DNA of 64,000 nucleotides from Synechococcus sp. RS9909 (GCF_014279595.1 NZ_CP047943.1:1550001-1614000), one strand, 5' to 3'. Counted from the stretch's first letter, positions 33,275-43,200 are shown. Notes: generated by a model from the sequence alone, not told the origin. Numbers and translations are program-made.

Positions 33275-33571
33275 TCAGATGTGCTGGAGCAGCTGCACAG
33301 CCTGCTCGCGCTGGCTGAGCAGCAACACCATCCGCTCGCCGTGGCTGTTGAGACCGGTCTGCTCCCGGAGCAGATCGTTGCTGGCCAGGGCCAGACCGCA
33401 GGTTTCACAGAACAGCACCGGCAGGGTGCCGTCATGGCCAGCCATCCCCTGAAGGTCGAGAGCCTGACGCACGGCCCGCTGCGCTCTCTCAAGACCGAGT
33501 CGTTCCACCAGAGCTGGCCAGAGGTGGTTGACGGGGGTGCAGCTGGCGAAATCAAACGACGACGCTGTCAT
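33275..33571 (-). CDS. Conserved small protein with CxxC
   Basis: This is a 98-residue soluble protein with a central CETCG motif and a helical C-terminus. Its start (MTASSFDFASCTPVNHLWPALVERLGLERAQ) looks conserved from recall of picocyanobacterial proteins. The function is unknown. It ends 7 nt from the choloylglycine-hydrolase stop and begins 4 nt after the following small gene's stop, so the two small genes may be co-transcribed. Confidence 0.6.
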   Translation of the reverse strand: MTASSFDFASCTPVNHLWPALVERLGLERAQRAVRQALDLQGMAGHDGTLPVLFCETCGLALASNDLLREQTGLNSHGERMVLLLSQREQAVQLLQHI

Positions 33572-33575
33572 CAGA

Positions 33576-33833
33576 TCAGACCGGAAGCTGCTCGATCGCG
33601 ACCACGATCATCTGCGGTGTGACCGGGATCGTCTCCAGGGCATCCTCGTTATCGAGATAGGCGTCGAAGGAGGCGAAGCGTTCGATCCGAGGCGCCGCAC
33701 CGTCGGCGGCACAGGCCTCGATCCAGTCATTGTTGTCGGGCTTCACCGCCACGTAGGCCTGAAGGGCTTCCTGCAGGTCGCCGCCATCGCCGATGCCCTC
33801 CCCGTGCCAGATCGCTTCAAAGAATTCAGACAT
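33576..33833 (-). CDS. Small acidic hypothetical protein
   Basis: This is an 85-residue acidic protein (MSEFFEAIWHGEGIGDGGDLQEALQAYV...IVVAIEQLPV). No recognised domain was found, but it has a compact composition consistent with a real gene. ATG 33833 overlaps the 3' end of the ACR3 relic by 8 nt. The longer upstream frame is Trp/Arg-rich noise. Confidence 0.55.
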   Translation of the reverse strand: MSEFFEAIWHGEGIGDGGDLQEALQAYVAVKPDNNDWIEACAADGAAPRIERFASFDAYLDNEDALETIPVTPQMIVVAIEQLPV

Positions 33834-34107
33834 GACCCGTGGGAAACAGACGACGGTTGCGGTTGGCGATCGCCACCAACGACAGCATGACCGGAACTTC
33901 CACCAGCAGCAGGGCGGCAATCGGCGCGAAGGCGAACACCATCGCCGAGCTCGGCAGGTTGATCCCAGCCACCTCCAGGGAGGCGATCGCCTCCGGCCAT
34001 GCGGGCACAGCCGCCCCGAGGGCGAGACCAGCAAGGATCGCCAAAGCCACCCACCCACTGAGAAACCGCTCAAAGATGCCCATCAAATCTCGAAAGTGTG
34101 TCGTCAT
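33826..34107 (-). pseudogene. Miniaturised ACR3 arsenite permease
   Basis: This is a 93-codon frame from ATG 34107 (or 34083, MGIFERFL). It consists of three ACR3 pieces joined in frame. The N-terminus is MGIFERFLSGWVALAILAGLALG...AGINLP, the internal block is SAMVFAFAPIAALLL, and the C-terminus is VEVPVMLSLVAIANRNRRLFP. A normal ACR3 is about 350-400 residues with ten helices; roughly 270-300 residues are missing. It cannot be a working As(III) efflux pump. It lies next to no arsR or arsC gene. Confidence 0.7.
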
Positions 34108-34215
34108 TGTCGATGACACCGTGCGCCGCCATGCAGCCAAGCAACCTTGCACATCCATCTACATACAATCCACGAGCGTGGAAAGCGGCGCGGTTTCGCT
34201 CAGAACCAGACCAAC

Positions 34216-35268
34216 ATGCCTCTAAGACAAGACCAGACTCAAGAACTCAAAATTGATGTTTTGATCGTGGGGCTTGGACCAGCGGGCACCGCCTGCGGCC
34301 TGGAACTCAACGCAACAGGCATCAAGGCACTTGGTATCGACCGAAGTCACTTTCCTCGCGACAAGATTTGCGGTGATGCACTTCCCACAGAAGCACAACT
34401 CGAGATCAACAAGCTCGGACTGGATCAGTCTTGCCCTGAAATAAGGACAACATCAAGATTTGCGCAATGGAGCCATAAGGGGAGCCCATACTATCAACGC
34501 CGCTTTCATACACAAGCGCCCATCTTTCAAGCTATTCGACGATACGATCTTGATGATTGGCTCGTCAGCCAATGCGCCGGCAGAGGCCTCTGGATGAAAT
34601 TCGGATGGAAAGTGCAATTGATTCAACGCGACAAGCTGAATAACACGTGGATCGCCAGCGGATCAATACACTCAAAAAAAGGCATACGGACCGGCTCTTT
34701 CTCGATTCATACCCGCTGCATCGTTGGCTGTGACGGAGTCGGCTCCATTGTAAGGCGCGCAACAGAACGAACCAAAGAAACAAAAACGATTGTCCTGGCA
34801 TCGAGATGCTATCGACCAGTCGATCCCAGAAGGGATCAACATCAGTCGAGCATTGCTTTTCGGTGGCCAGGAACGGGGGCATACTCCTGGCGCTTCGCAG
34901 TGCCGGGTGGACACAACTGCGGCGTGGCTTGGCTCTGCCAGTCGGATCAACCAACAATCTCAGGAAAAGCCATCGTTGAACTCACTCGAACGCTCGAGCC
35001 AGGCTGCGGAGACGTCCGCACCATGGGGCTCCCTATCCTTCAATCCATCCCTTCGATCGATGGCGATGAAGGGATTTTTCTTTGCGGAGACGCCGCCTGT
35101 TTAGTCGATCCACTGCTGGGCCATGGAATCGATCGTGCCATGAAAAGCGGAAAGCTCGCTGGCAAGCTCATAAAGGAGAGCCTAAAAAAGGACGAACAGC
35201 CTGCAGAAACAAGCTTCCGTTATCGAGTGAGCTTAGCGAAGCAATGCAAAGAGTGGCTGAATCGATAG
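34216..35268 (+). CDS. FAD-dependent oxidoreductase of geranylgeranyl-reductase/halogenase type
   Basis: This is a 350-residue flavoprotein with a dinucleotide-binding N-terminus (DVLIVGLGPAGTACGLELNATG), the GGR-like PRDKICGDAL block and the second FAD motif FLCGDAACLVDPLLGHGIDRA. It is shorter than plant/cyanobacterial ChlP (about 400 residues). The substrate is unknown. Base composition is visibly lower in GC than the neighbours, with AGA, ATA and AAA codons and A-runs, which points to recent acquisition. ATG 34216 is chosen over an upstream frame that starts in AT-rich leader. Confidence 0.8.
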   Translation: MPLRQDQTQELKIDVLIVGLGPAGTACGLELNATGIKALGIDRSHFPRDKICGDALPTEAQLEINKLGLDQSCPEIRTTSRFAQWSHKGSPYYQRRFHTQAPIFQAIRRYDLDDWLVSQCAGRGLWMKFGWKVQLIQRDKLNNTWIASGSIHSKKGIRTGSFSIHTRCIVGCDGVGSIVRRATERTKETKTIVLASRCYRPVDPRRDQHQSSIAFRWPGTGAYSWRFAVPGGHNCGVAWLCQSDQPTISGKAIVELTRTLEPGCGDVRTMGLPILQSIPSIDGDEGIFLCGDAACLVDPLLGHGIDRAMKSGKLAGKLIKESLKKDEQPAETSFRYRVSLAKQCKEWLNR

Positions 35269-35276
35269 TCGTAAAT

Positions 35277-37370
35277 TCAAGCAACGGGAGGTACAGCACG
35301 CGATGATTCCGAATCGGCATGGATAGGAACAGAGGCTGCATACCCGGCGCAGCGCTGTTGATCGAGAAACAACAGATGTTGACGCTCGCTGTAATACAGC
35401 TGCTGAAAACGCAAGGCATCCGCATTCAGCGTTTCGAACATCAACTGAATGCGCTGCTCCATGTCGACCGAGGGCTGGGGGTCCTGCTGTTCCTCTTGAA
35501 TCAAGGCGGCAATGCAGCGTTCCAGCGTTTCCAGCCGTTGGCCACCCCAGGCCTCAAGCAGATGGCGACAGCGCTTGAGACTTTTCTGGCGCTCGAGCAT
35601 GGCAGCGGTGCCCCGCAGCTGCTGCAACGGCTGCTCCAGGCTGAGTCGCTGCAACTCGCCTGGTTCCAGCAGCGGGGTCAGCCTGGTGACCAGGGCACTG
35701 TTCTCCAGCAACAACTGATCGGTGAGCAGTCGCGCCAATTCAAGATCGGCCAGCGCATCGCCAGGATCGTCGCCCCGACTGATCGCTTCCAACCGTCCCG
35801 CACCCAGGTTGGTTTCCTCCAGTTCACTGATGGCCGCCCAGAGCAGGCGATGGTGCTGAAGGCCGAAATCCTCCAGCTCCCGCTGGCGCAGCTCGCGCCG
35901 GATCTCCGGACGATGGGACGGGCAATGGAGATACAGCATCAACAGCTGGGCCTCACAACGCTCCCGTTGACTCGACTCGCCCGGCTGCTCAAAGCGGGCT
36001 GCCCGGCCATGCCAGCGCTCACCCTTCACCTGCTGACGCAGGTCGTCTTCCAACTGCAAGGCCACCCGGCTCTGACCACCGCTGAGGCGTTCCGCCACCT
36101 GCTGCAGGTAGTGGGTGCGCAGTGCGGACTGGGGCAATTTGCCCAGCAGTTGCACCATGCCTGACACCGCCTGCTGGAACTGGTCGGCCCGATCCAGATC
36201 ACGCCCCTCCAGCACCTGCTCGATCTGCCAATCGAGCCAGAGCGGCGCCTGATCCAGGAGGGCGCGGTAGTCGCCGGCGCCATGATCCTGGAGAAATTCA
36301 TCCGGATCCTTGCCCGAGGGCAGGTGGAGAACCCGCAATTCGAGTTGCCCCTGAAGCGCCAGCTGCTCCACCTCACCGATCGCTCGGTTGGCGGCACGCA
36401 CACCGGCGCGATCGGCATCAAAATTCAGGATGATGCGTTTGCTGTCTGTGCAACGGCAGAGCTGGGTGATCTGCTGACCGCTGAGCGCCGTGCCCAGAGA
36501 CGCCACCGCATTGGTGATGCCGGCAGCGTGGAGGGCGATGACATCGAAATATCCCTCCACAACCACAGCGCGATCGGCTTTGCGAATCGCGTTGGCGGCC
36601 CGATCCAATCCAAACAGGTGCTTGCCTTTTTCAAACACCTCCGTTTCCGGTGAATTGAGATATTTCGGTTCGCTGCCATCGAGGCTGCGCCCACCGAAAC
36701 CGATCACCCGGCCCTGGCGGTCGTGGATCGGCACGATCACCCGATGGCGAAACCGGTCATAAAAGCCATTCCCCCCCTTGCGCGGCACCACCAGCCCCGC
36801 CGCTTCGAGCAGTTCAGGGGCCAGTCCCTCCACCTGCTGGAGATGCTTGAGCAGACCATCCCACTGATCCGGGGCATACCCGAGACCGAACTGCTCCAGC
36901 GTCGCCTCCCGCAGCCCCCGTTTCTCCTTCAGATAGCCGAGGGCCTCAGTGCCGCCGGCGCTTTTCAACTGGCTGCGAAACCAGCCGGCTGCCAAGGCGA
37001 GAGCCCGCTGCAACGTCTCACGACGGGACAGTTGCTGCCGCAGGCGCTCCTGCTGGGGGCCCTCGACGGTTTCAACCGGCAGCTGATACTTGCGCGCCAG
37101 CTCCAGCACCACGTCACTGAAGCTGCGGCGCTGCAGCTCCATCAAAAACTTGATCGCATTGCCGCCGGCACCGCAGGAGAAGCAGTAATAGAACTGCTTG
37201 GCCGGGGACACCGTCATGGACGGCTTGCTGTCGTCGTGGAAGGGGCAGATCCCCACGAACTCCCTGCCCTTCTTCTTGAGCACCACGTGCTCGCCGACGA
37301 CATCGACGATGTCGGCCCGTTCCTTGACGGCGTCAATCGTGCGCGGGTGGAGCCTGGGCATCGCCATCAC
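35277..37370 (-). CDS. dnaG: DNA primase
   Basis: This is a 697-residue primase that lays RNA primers for replication. It has an N-terminal zinc ribbon (CPFHDDSKPSM ... YYCFSCGAGG), a TOPRIM domain with VVEGYFDVI and NFDADRAG, and a C-terminal DnaB-interacting helical region (about 450-690). The frame begins MMAMPRLHPRTIDAV; the third Met (37361) is the usual family start. Its stop is 8 nt from the flavoprotein stop (convergent). Confidence 0.96.
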   Translation of the reverse strand: MMAMPRLHPRTIDAVKERADIVDVVGEHVVLKKKGREFVGICPFHDDSKPSMTVSPAKQFYYCFSCGAGGNAIKFLMELQRRSFSDVVLELARKYQLPVETVEGPQQERLRQQLSRRETLQRALALAAGWFRSQLKSAGGTEALGYLKEKRGLREATLEQFGLGYAPDQWDGLLKHLQQVEGLAPELLEAAGLVVPRKGGNGFYDRFRHRVIVPIHDRQGRVIGFGGRSLDGSEPKYLNSPETEVFEKGKHLFGLDRAANAIRKADRAVVVEGYFDVIALHAAGITNAVASLGTALSGQQITQLCRCTDSKRIILNFDADRAGVRAANRAIGEVEQLALQGQLELRVLHLPSGKDPDEFLQDHGAGDYRALLDQAPLWLDWQIEQVLEGRDLDRADQFQQAVSGMVQLLGKLPQSALRTHYLQQVAERLSGGQSRVALQLEDDLRQQVKGERWHGRAARFEQPGESSQRERCEAQLLMLYLHCPSHRPEIRRELRQRELEDFGLQHHRLLWAAISELEETNLGAGRLEAISRGDDPGDALADLELARLLTDQLLLENSALVTRLTPLLEPGELQRLSLEQPLQQLRGTAAMLERQKSLKRCRHLLEAWGGQRLETLERCIAALIQEEQQDPQPSVDMEQRIQLMFETLNADALRFQQLYYSERQHLLFLDQQRCAGYAASVPIHADSESSRAVPPVA

Positions 37371-37425
37371 CGCATTCTGCGAGACCCGGAGCCGGGTGGC
37401 ATGGTTGACAGGCGATCAGCGCTGG

Positions 37426-38361
37426 ATGGGGATGGCGAGCCTGCTCAAGGCCCTGCGTGGTCGACAGTCGGAGGCGGAATGGCGGGCCTGCGGACTGCTG
37501 CTGGCCTGTGCCCTGGCGTTCAGCCTGATGACCGTGTGCGTGAAGCATCTCGGCGGACGGCTGCCGGTGGCGGAGATCGTGCTGGTGCGTTCCGTGATCA
37601 GCCTGGCGATCACCCTCGCCATGCTCCGGCAAGCCCAGATCTCGCCCTGGGGACAGCAACGCCCCCTGCTGATGCTCAGAGGAGCCCTCGGCACCGGCGC
37701 CCTGCTGCTGTTCTTCGAAGCGCTGGCACGGCTGCCCCTGGCCGCCGCCACCCTGATCCAATACACCTATCCGACCCTCACGGCGCTGACCGCCTGGTTG
37801 CTGCTCGGGGAACCCCTCCGCAAGCGCATCGGCCTCGCCGTGCTGCTCGGCTGGCTGGGGGTGACCCTGGTGGTGCAGCCCGAATGGATGGGAGAAACGG
37901 TGCGGAACCTGCCGCTGCTGGCGGTGCTGATCGGCCTGGGAGGGGCCCTGCTCACCGCCCTGGCCTATGTGAGTGTGCGCCGCCTGTCGGTGCGGGAACA
38001 CCCGCTGGTGATCGTGTTCTATTTCCCGTTCATCTCGGTGCCGGTGACCCTGCCAATGCTGTGGGGGCAGGGCGTCTGGCCCACCCTCACCGAATGGTTC
38101 TGGCTGATCGGCGTGGGGTTGTTCACCCAGCTGGGTCAGGTGTGGCTCACGGAGGGACTGGCGGTGCTCCCCGCCGCCAGGGCGACCTCAATCAATTACG
38201 TGCAGGTGGCCTTCGCCACCCTCTGGGGTGTGTTGTGGTTCGCCGAACCGATCACGGGCACGGTGGTGATCGGGGCCGGCTGCGTGCTGGCCGCCACCCT
38301 GATCAGCCTGAGCGCGAGGCAGCCGCGCAGCCTTCAGGAAGGATCGAGCGGCAAGGGGTAG
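37426..38361 (+). CDS. EamA-family (DMT) transporter
   Basis: This is a 311-residue membrane protein with ten predicted helices in two EamA halves. Examples are LLACALAFSLMTVCVKHL and LLLFFEALARLPLAAATLIQYTYP in the first half, and QLGQVWLTEGLAVLPAARATSINYVQ in the second. Members export amino acids or nucleotide-related metabolites; no specificity can be read. The start is one of the ATGs at 37426 and 37432. The 3' end overlaps the antisense lipoprotein gene by 28 nt. Confidence 0.88.
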   Translation: MGMASLLKALRGRQSEAEWRACGLLLACALAFSLMTVCVKHLGGRLPVAEIVLVRSVISLAITLAMLRQAQISPWGQQRPLLMLRGALGTGALLLFFEALARLPLAAATLIQYTYPTLTALTAWLLLGEPLRKRIGLAVLLGWLGVTLVVQPEWMGETVRNLPLLAVLIGLGGALLTALAYVSVRRLSVREHPLVIVFYFPFISVPVTLPMLWGQGVWPTLTEWFWLIGVGLFTQLGQVWLTEGLAVLPAARATSINYVQVAFATLWGVLWFAEPITGTVVIGAGCVLAATLISLSARQPRSLQEGSSGKG

Positions 38362-38831
38362 GTGACCCATTCCTGCGTGAGGCCATCGGACGATCCCACC
38401 GGCTGGGCCAGCCTCCAGCTCTCGCCCCGCTCCCCTTGTTCCAGGAAGAGCTCGAAGGGACTGTCGACCCGCACCCGATCACCGGGCAATCGCCAGTCGA
38501 ACCGACCGGTGAGATGAACGCCGCGGTGCTCGCCCAGGCGAATGCTCTCCTGGTCTTCCAACCGCACCCGGCTCACATCCGGATCCCCGGCGACATCGAG
38601 GTCGAGGGACTGGGCGATCGCGGATTGGGTGAGCTGAATCTGCAGACCGAGGGCGCTGAGCAGCACGGAGCGGGGCGGCTGGGAGCCACTGCCGCAGGCG
38701 CTGAGACCGAAGAGAAGACACACACTCAGAAGCAGACCGAGCGATCGTTTCAGCAGCACTGCCCTGGTGCGAGCCCAGGTGCAACTCAGCACGGAGACCC
38801 CCTGGGTGAACGGCGTCGGGTCGGGCAGCAT
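38334..38831 (-). CDS. Predicted lipoprotein
   Basis: This is a 165-residue protein with a lipoprotein signal: hydrophobic LLLSVCLLFGLSACGSGS with lipobox LSAC. The mature part is beta-rich and short, with SRVRLEDQESIRLGEHRGVHLTGRFDWRLPG suggesting a beta-sandwich. No family is assigned with certainty. ATG 38831 lies within 25 bp of the ruvA start on the other strand, giving a very short divergent promoter space. Confidence 0.65.
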   Translation of the reverse strand: MLPDPTPFTQGVSVLSCTWARTRAVLLKRSLGLLLSVCLLFGLSACGSGSQPPRSVLLSALGLQIQLTQSAIAQSLDLDVAGDPDVSRVRLEDQESIRLGEHRGVHLTGRFDWRLPGDRVRVDSPFELFLEQGERGESWRLAQPVGSSDGLTQEWVTYPLPLDPS

Positions 38832-38853
38832 GGGCGCAGGCGGGAACATCCCC

Positions 38854-39504
38854 ATGATCGGCTGGCTGCAAGGGGATCGCATCGACACCTGGGAGCAGGG
38901 AAGCCGGCGGGGATGGCTGATCGCCTGTGCCGGCGTGGGCTACGAGGTGCAACTATCGGAACGGCACATGGCCGATCCAGAACAGCAACGCCAGGTGACC
39001 CTCTGGATCCACCAGGTGCAGAAGGAGGATGGCAGCAGTCTTTTCGGCTTTCCGGAACGGCGTGAACGCGATCTGTTTCGTCAGCTGATCAGCGTGAACG
39101 GTGTGGGACCGCAGGTGGGGTTGGCGTTGCTGGCGTGCTGGCGTGCTGATGAGCTGGTGGACGCGATCCTGGATGGTGATGTGCGCCGCCTGAGCCAGGC
39201 GCAGGGGGTGGGGAAGCGCACGGCCGAGCGTTTGGCCGTGGAATTGCGCGATCGCCTCGCCGCCGGTCGCCACCAGATGGACGCGCCACTCTCCCTGGTG
39301 GACCGCCAGGACCTGCACGCCCTGCCGATTGCGGCCGACCCCCTGCAGGACCTGCAGCTCACCCTGACCAGCCTCGGTTATGAGGATCTGGAGATCCGTC
39401 GTGCCCTCAAGGCGGTGGCGACCGGCGCCACCAGCCCTGCCGCAACGGACGGGGAGGCCTGGCTGCGGGAATGCCTGCGCTGGCTCAGTCGGGAGGCGAG
39501 CTGA
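38854..39504 (+). CDS. ruvA: Holliday junction DNA helicase RuvA
   Basis: This is a 216-residue RuvA. The OB-fold domain starts MIGWLQGDRIDTWEQ, followed by two HhH motifs (ISVNGVGPQVGLALL, LSQAQGVGKRTAERLAVELRD) and the C-terminal helical domain that contacts RuvB (about 165-216). It recognises four-way junctions for branch migration. It precedes rpsO by 58 bp. ATG 38854 is the family start. Confidence 0.96.
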   Translation: MIGWLQGDRIDTWEQGSRRGWLIACAGVGYEVQLSERHMADPEQQRQVTLWIHQVQKEDGSSLFGFPERRERDLFRQLISVNGVGPQVGLALLACWRADELVDAILDGDVRRLSQAQGVGKRTAERLAVELRDRLAAGRHQMDAPLSLVDRQDLHALPIAADPLQDLQLTLTSLGYEDLEIRRALKAVATGATSPAATDGEAWLRECLRWLSREAS

Positions 39505-39562
39505 CGAGGGGCCGTCGAGGAGGTAAATTGGTTGTTTGCACTGTCAGGGCCAGACGCCGCGC

Positions 39563-39832
39563 ATGTCGCTCGATACCACCGAAAAGCAGCAACTGATCAA
39601 CACCCATCAGACACACGCCACCGACACCGGATCGGCGGAAGTGCAGGTGGCGATGCTGACCGAGCGAATCTCCAAGCTCAGCAGCCATCTCCAGCAGAAC
39701 ATCCACGACTTCTCGTCCCGGCAGGGCCTGCTGAAAATGATCGGACGCCGCAAGCGCCTGCTCGGCTATGTGCGCGGCAAGAGCGAGGAGCGCTACACCA
39801 GCCTGATCGCCAAACTGGGCATCCGCGGCTGA
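39563..39832 (+). CDS. rpsO: 30S ribosomal protein S15
   Basis: This is an 89-residue uS15 protein that binds helices 20-22 of 16S rRNA early in 30S assembly. The pattern is clear: [47 protein letters not shown] and [13 protein letters not shown]. Length is exactly that of the family. Confidence 0.98.
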   Translation: MSLDTTEKQQLINTHQTHATDTGSAEVQVAMLTERISKLSSHLQQNIHDFSSRQGLLKMIGRRKRLLGYVRGKSEERYTSLIAKLGIRG

Positions 39833-39865
39833 TCCGCCGCGGTTCCGCCTCGCTCTCCTGCCTTG

Positions 39866-40258
39866 ATGGCTGATCCACGCCGCCCCCTTCCTTTCGAACC
39901 TCGTCGAGCCCCTGCCGCTGGAAGGTCCAGCGGCAGGGGCTCGAACACGGAGGCGATTCCCAAGCATGTGGCCAATCGGATGGCGCGCCGGGTGGCGATC
40001 GCGACGGGTGTGCCCTCTGTGTTGGGCATGGCCGTGTTTGTGATCAGCTACTGGCTCGTGAGTCGAGGCATTCTCGAGATTCCCCCCGGTGTGACCCTGC
40101 TCGCGTCCGGAGGCTGCTTTCTGCTGGGGCTGGTGGGGTTGAGTTTCGGTGTGCTCTCCGCCAGCTGGGAACCCGAGGCCGGAAGCCTGCTGGGGCTGGA
40201 GAACATCAAGCCCAATCTTCAACGCATGCGCAGCTCCATCAAAGCCCAGAAGAGCTGA
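39866..40258 (+). CDS. PAM68-family (DUF3464) photosystem II assembly protein
   Basis: This is a 130-residue thylakoid membrane protein with two helices (GVPSVLGMAVFVISYWLVSRG; VTLLASGGCFLLGLVGLSFGVL) and the family ending (LSASWEPEAGSLLGLENIKPNLQRM). PAM68 assists PSII assembly, including chlorophyll insertion into CP47. The first 30 residues (Pro/Arg/Ser-rich) are encoded over a striking DNA hairpin (see 39904-39944). ATG 39866 is preferred; a downstream start at MARRVAIATG would avoid the hairpin. Confidence 0.85.
   Translation: MADPRRPLPFEPRRAPAAGRSSGRGSNTEAIPKHVANRMARRVAIATGVPSVLGMAVFVISYWLVSRGILEIPPGVTLLASGGCFLLGLVGLSFGVLSASWEPEAGSLLGLENIKPNLQRMRSSIKAQKS
39904..39944. repeat. 19-bp perfect inverted repeat inside the PAM68-like gene
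   Basis: The arms are 39904-39922 and 39926-39944. They are completely complementary over 19 bp with a 3-nt loop (AGG), and 14 of the 19 pairs are G-C. It lies inside the coding region for the N-terminal Pro/Ala/Gly/Arg linker. It has no T-tract, so it is not a simple terminator. It may be an inserted REP-like palindrome or an RNA control element. Confidence 0.85.
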
Positions 40259-40275
40259 ATCAGCCGAGTGCTGAA

Positions 40276-43200
40276 TCAGCTGAGCAGGGGATCGGTGCAG
40301 CGCGCTGTGAAGGCCTTCGCGACCAGATCGCTGGCGGCCAGGGACGCATCGCGCACGCAGAACTGGGGGCCAAAGCGCACGTAACGCACCTGAGGCCCCT
40401 GCCGGACGGCCGCCACCACAGGAACCCGCACCCCCAACTCATCCTGCTGCGGCCGGTGCGACTGCAGGCATTCCCGCAGCCGGTGCTGCACCGCTACATC
40501 GCTGGCCTGATCGGGATCAAGCTCCACCAGCAACAGACGCAGATCATCGATGGCGCGGCAGTCATCCACGATCAACTGAACCCGCTCATCGCGGCGATCC
40601 ACCGCAGCCCACACCAACAAACGGGCCTCCACCATCAGGTGATCAGCCAGACGGGCATAACTCTTCGGGAACACCACGGCTTCGCAGCTGCCGGTGAGAT
40701 CCTCCAGCTGCAGCACGGCCATGCGATCGCCCTTGCGGGTGGTGACCTGACGCAGCTCACTGACCATCGCGATCGCGCTGACCTTGGCCTTGTCGGCCTG
40801 TTCCTGCAGGCTTGCCAAACCGATGGGAGCCAACAGCCTGGCCGGTGGCTTGAGCTGCTTGAGTGGATGATCAGACAGGTAGAAGCCCACCAGTTCCTTC
40901 TCAAGCCGCAGTTTTTCGGAGGGGTGGTAGTCAGGAACGGGGGCAGCCTTGGGGGCCAGACTGAGATCCGCAGGGCCCGATCCTGCGCTGTCTGCGGCGG
41001 ACGCCATCAGATCAAACAGATTGCCCTGGCCGCTGTCGCGATCCTTTGCGCGCGACGAAGCCCAATCGAGCAGCAGATCAAGATCGGCGATCAGCTGGGC
41101 CCGATTCGCCTCAGGCGCCAGGGCATCCATCGCACCGCAGTGAATCAGGGATTCAAGGCTGCGGCGATTCAGCACCGATGAAGGCAGACGGTCGCAGAGA
41201 TCGGCCAACGACTGGAACGGACCATCCGCCTCACGGGACGCGATCAGCTGCCGGATCGCACCATCGCCGAGATTGCGCACCGCCGAGAGACCGAACAGGA
41301 TGCGATCGCCGGTGGGCGTGAAATCGGTGCCCGATGCATTCACGTCCGGTGGCATCACTTCGATGCCCATGGCATTGCAATTGGCGATGTAGCGCTGCAC
41401 CTTGTCGCTGGCACCGGCATTCACCGTGAGCAGGGCCGCCATGTAGGCCACGGGGTAGTGGGCTTTGAGATAGGCGGTTTGATACGTCACTGCGCCATAG
41501 GCCGTGGAGTGACTTTTGTTGAAGCAATACTCCGCAAAGAGCACCATCTGATCAAACAGCTCATCGGCGACCTTGTCATCGACGCCGCGTTCGCTGGCGC
41601 CCTTCACGAAAATGCTGCGATGTTTCTGCATCTCCGCCACCTTCTTCTTGCCCATGGCGCGACGCAACAGATCGGCCTCGCCCAGGGAGTAGCCAGCCAA
41701 ATCCTGAGCGATCTTCATGATCTGCTCCTGATACACCATGATCCCATAGGTCTCCTGAAGGATCGGTTGCAGCGACTGATGGGCGAAATCAATCGCCTCG
41801 CGCCCATGCTTGCGGTTGATGAATTTCGGAATCAGGCCGGCATCGAGGGGTCCGGGGCGATAGAGCGCCAGAATGGAAGAAATATCCTCCAGCGACGAGG
41901 GCTTCAGATCGCGAACAATTTGCCGCATTCCCGTTGATTCCAACTGGAAGATGCCCTCCAAGTCACCGCGGGCGAGCAGGGCAAACGTGTCGGGATCCTT
42001 GGCAGGCAGTTTATCGGGATCAATTCGTTCTCCCAGGCTGGTCTCCACCAGCTCGAGAGTTTTGTCGATCATGGTGAGATTTTTGAGGCCAAGAAAATCC
42101 ATCTTAAGGAGTCCCATCGACTCCACATCCTCCATGAAATATTGGGTGATCACCTGGCCGTCGTTGTTGCGCTGCAAGGGCACCAGTTCATCCAGTGGAT
42201 CAGCGGCAATCACCACCCCGGCTGCATGCACACCGAAGGTTTTGTTGGTGCCTTCGATGCGCATGGCCATGTCGACCCAGCGTTTCACCACCGGATCCTT
42301 GTCGTATTTATCGCGAAATTCAGGATTCGGAGACTCCTCTCCAATCATCGCCTTGAGCTTGGCGGGCTTACCGCGCACCACCGGAATCAACTTCGCCAGA
42401 CGATCGGCATCGCCATAGGGGATATCCAGCACCCGCGCCACATCCTTCAACACCGCCTTGGAGGTCATGCGGTTGAAGGTGATGATCTGCGCCACCTTGT
42501 CGTCGCCGTAGCGGCGGGTGACGTAGTCGATCACTTCACCACGGCGCTCGATGCAGAAATCCGTGTCGATATCCGGCATCGACTTCCGTTCCGGGTTGAG
42601 GAACCGCTCGAACAGCAAGCCATTGCTCACCGGATCGATGTTGGTGATGCCAAGGGCATAGGCCACGAGAGAGCCTGCCGCAGACCCACGGCCCGGTCCC
42701 ACCGGAATGCCCTGGTCGCGAGCGAAGCGGATGTAGTCCCACACCACCAGAAAGTAGGTGGGGAAACCCATCTGCTCCATGATTCCCAGCTCATAGGTGA
42801 GCCGTTCGCCATAGGTGGGGTCGATCACCTCATCGGCACCGAGCTCCAGGCGCTCGCGCAGGCCACACTCCGACACCTCCCGCAGATAACTCACCGGGGT
42901 GTGCCCCTCCGGAATGGGGAACCTCGGCATCTGGTAGCGGCCGAGAATGTCGTAATCCTCCACCTTGTCGGCCACCAACGCCGTGGTGGTAATCGCCTCC
43001 TGCACCACCTCCGGCGCGAGATGGTCAGCGAACAGTCGCCCCATCTCCTCTTCGCTGCGGATGTATTCCGTGCCGGTGTAGCGCAACCGTTTCTCGTCGC
43101 TGATCAGCTTGCCGGTGAGCACGCACAACAGGGCATCATGGGCCTCAACGTCGTGGCGCGTGAGGTAGTGGGCATCGTTGGTGGCGATCAGACCGATGCC

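Noticed and set aside
36723-39065. Open frame of 780 codons overlapping dnaG, EamA and ruvA
   Set aside because: It spans the 5' end of dnaG antisense and the EamA transporter out of frame; no recognisable protein.
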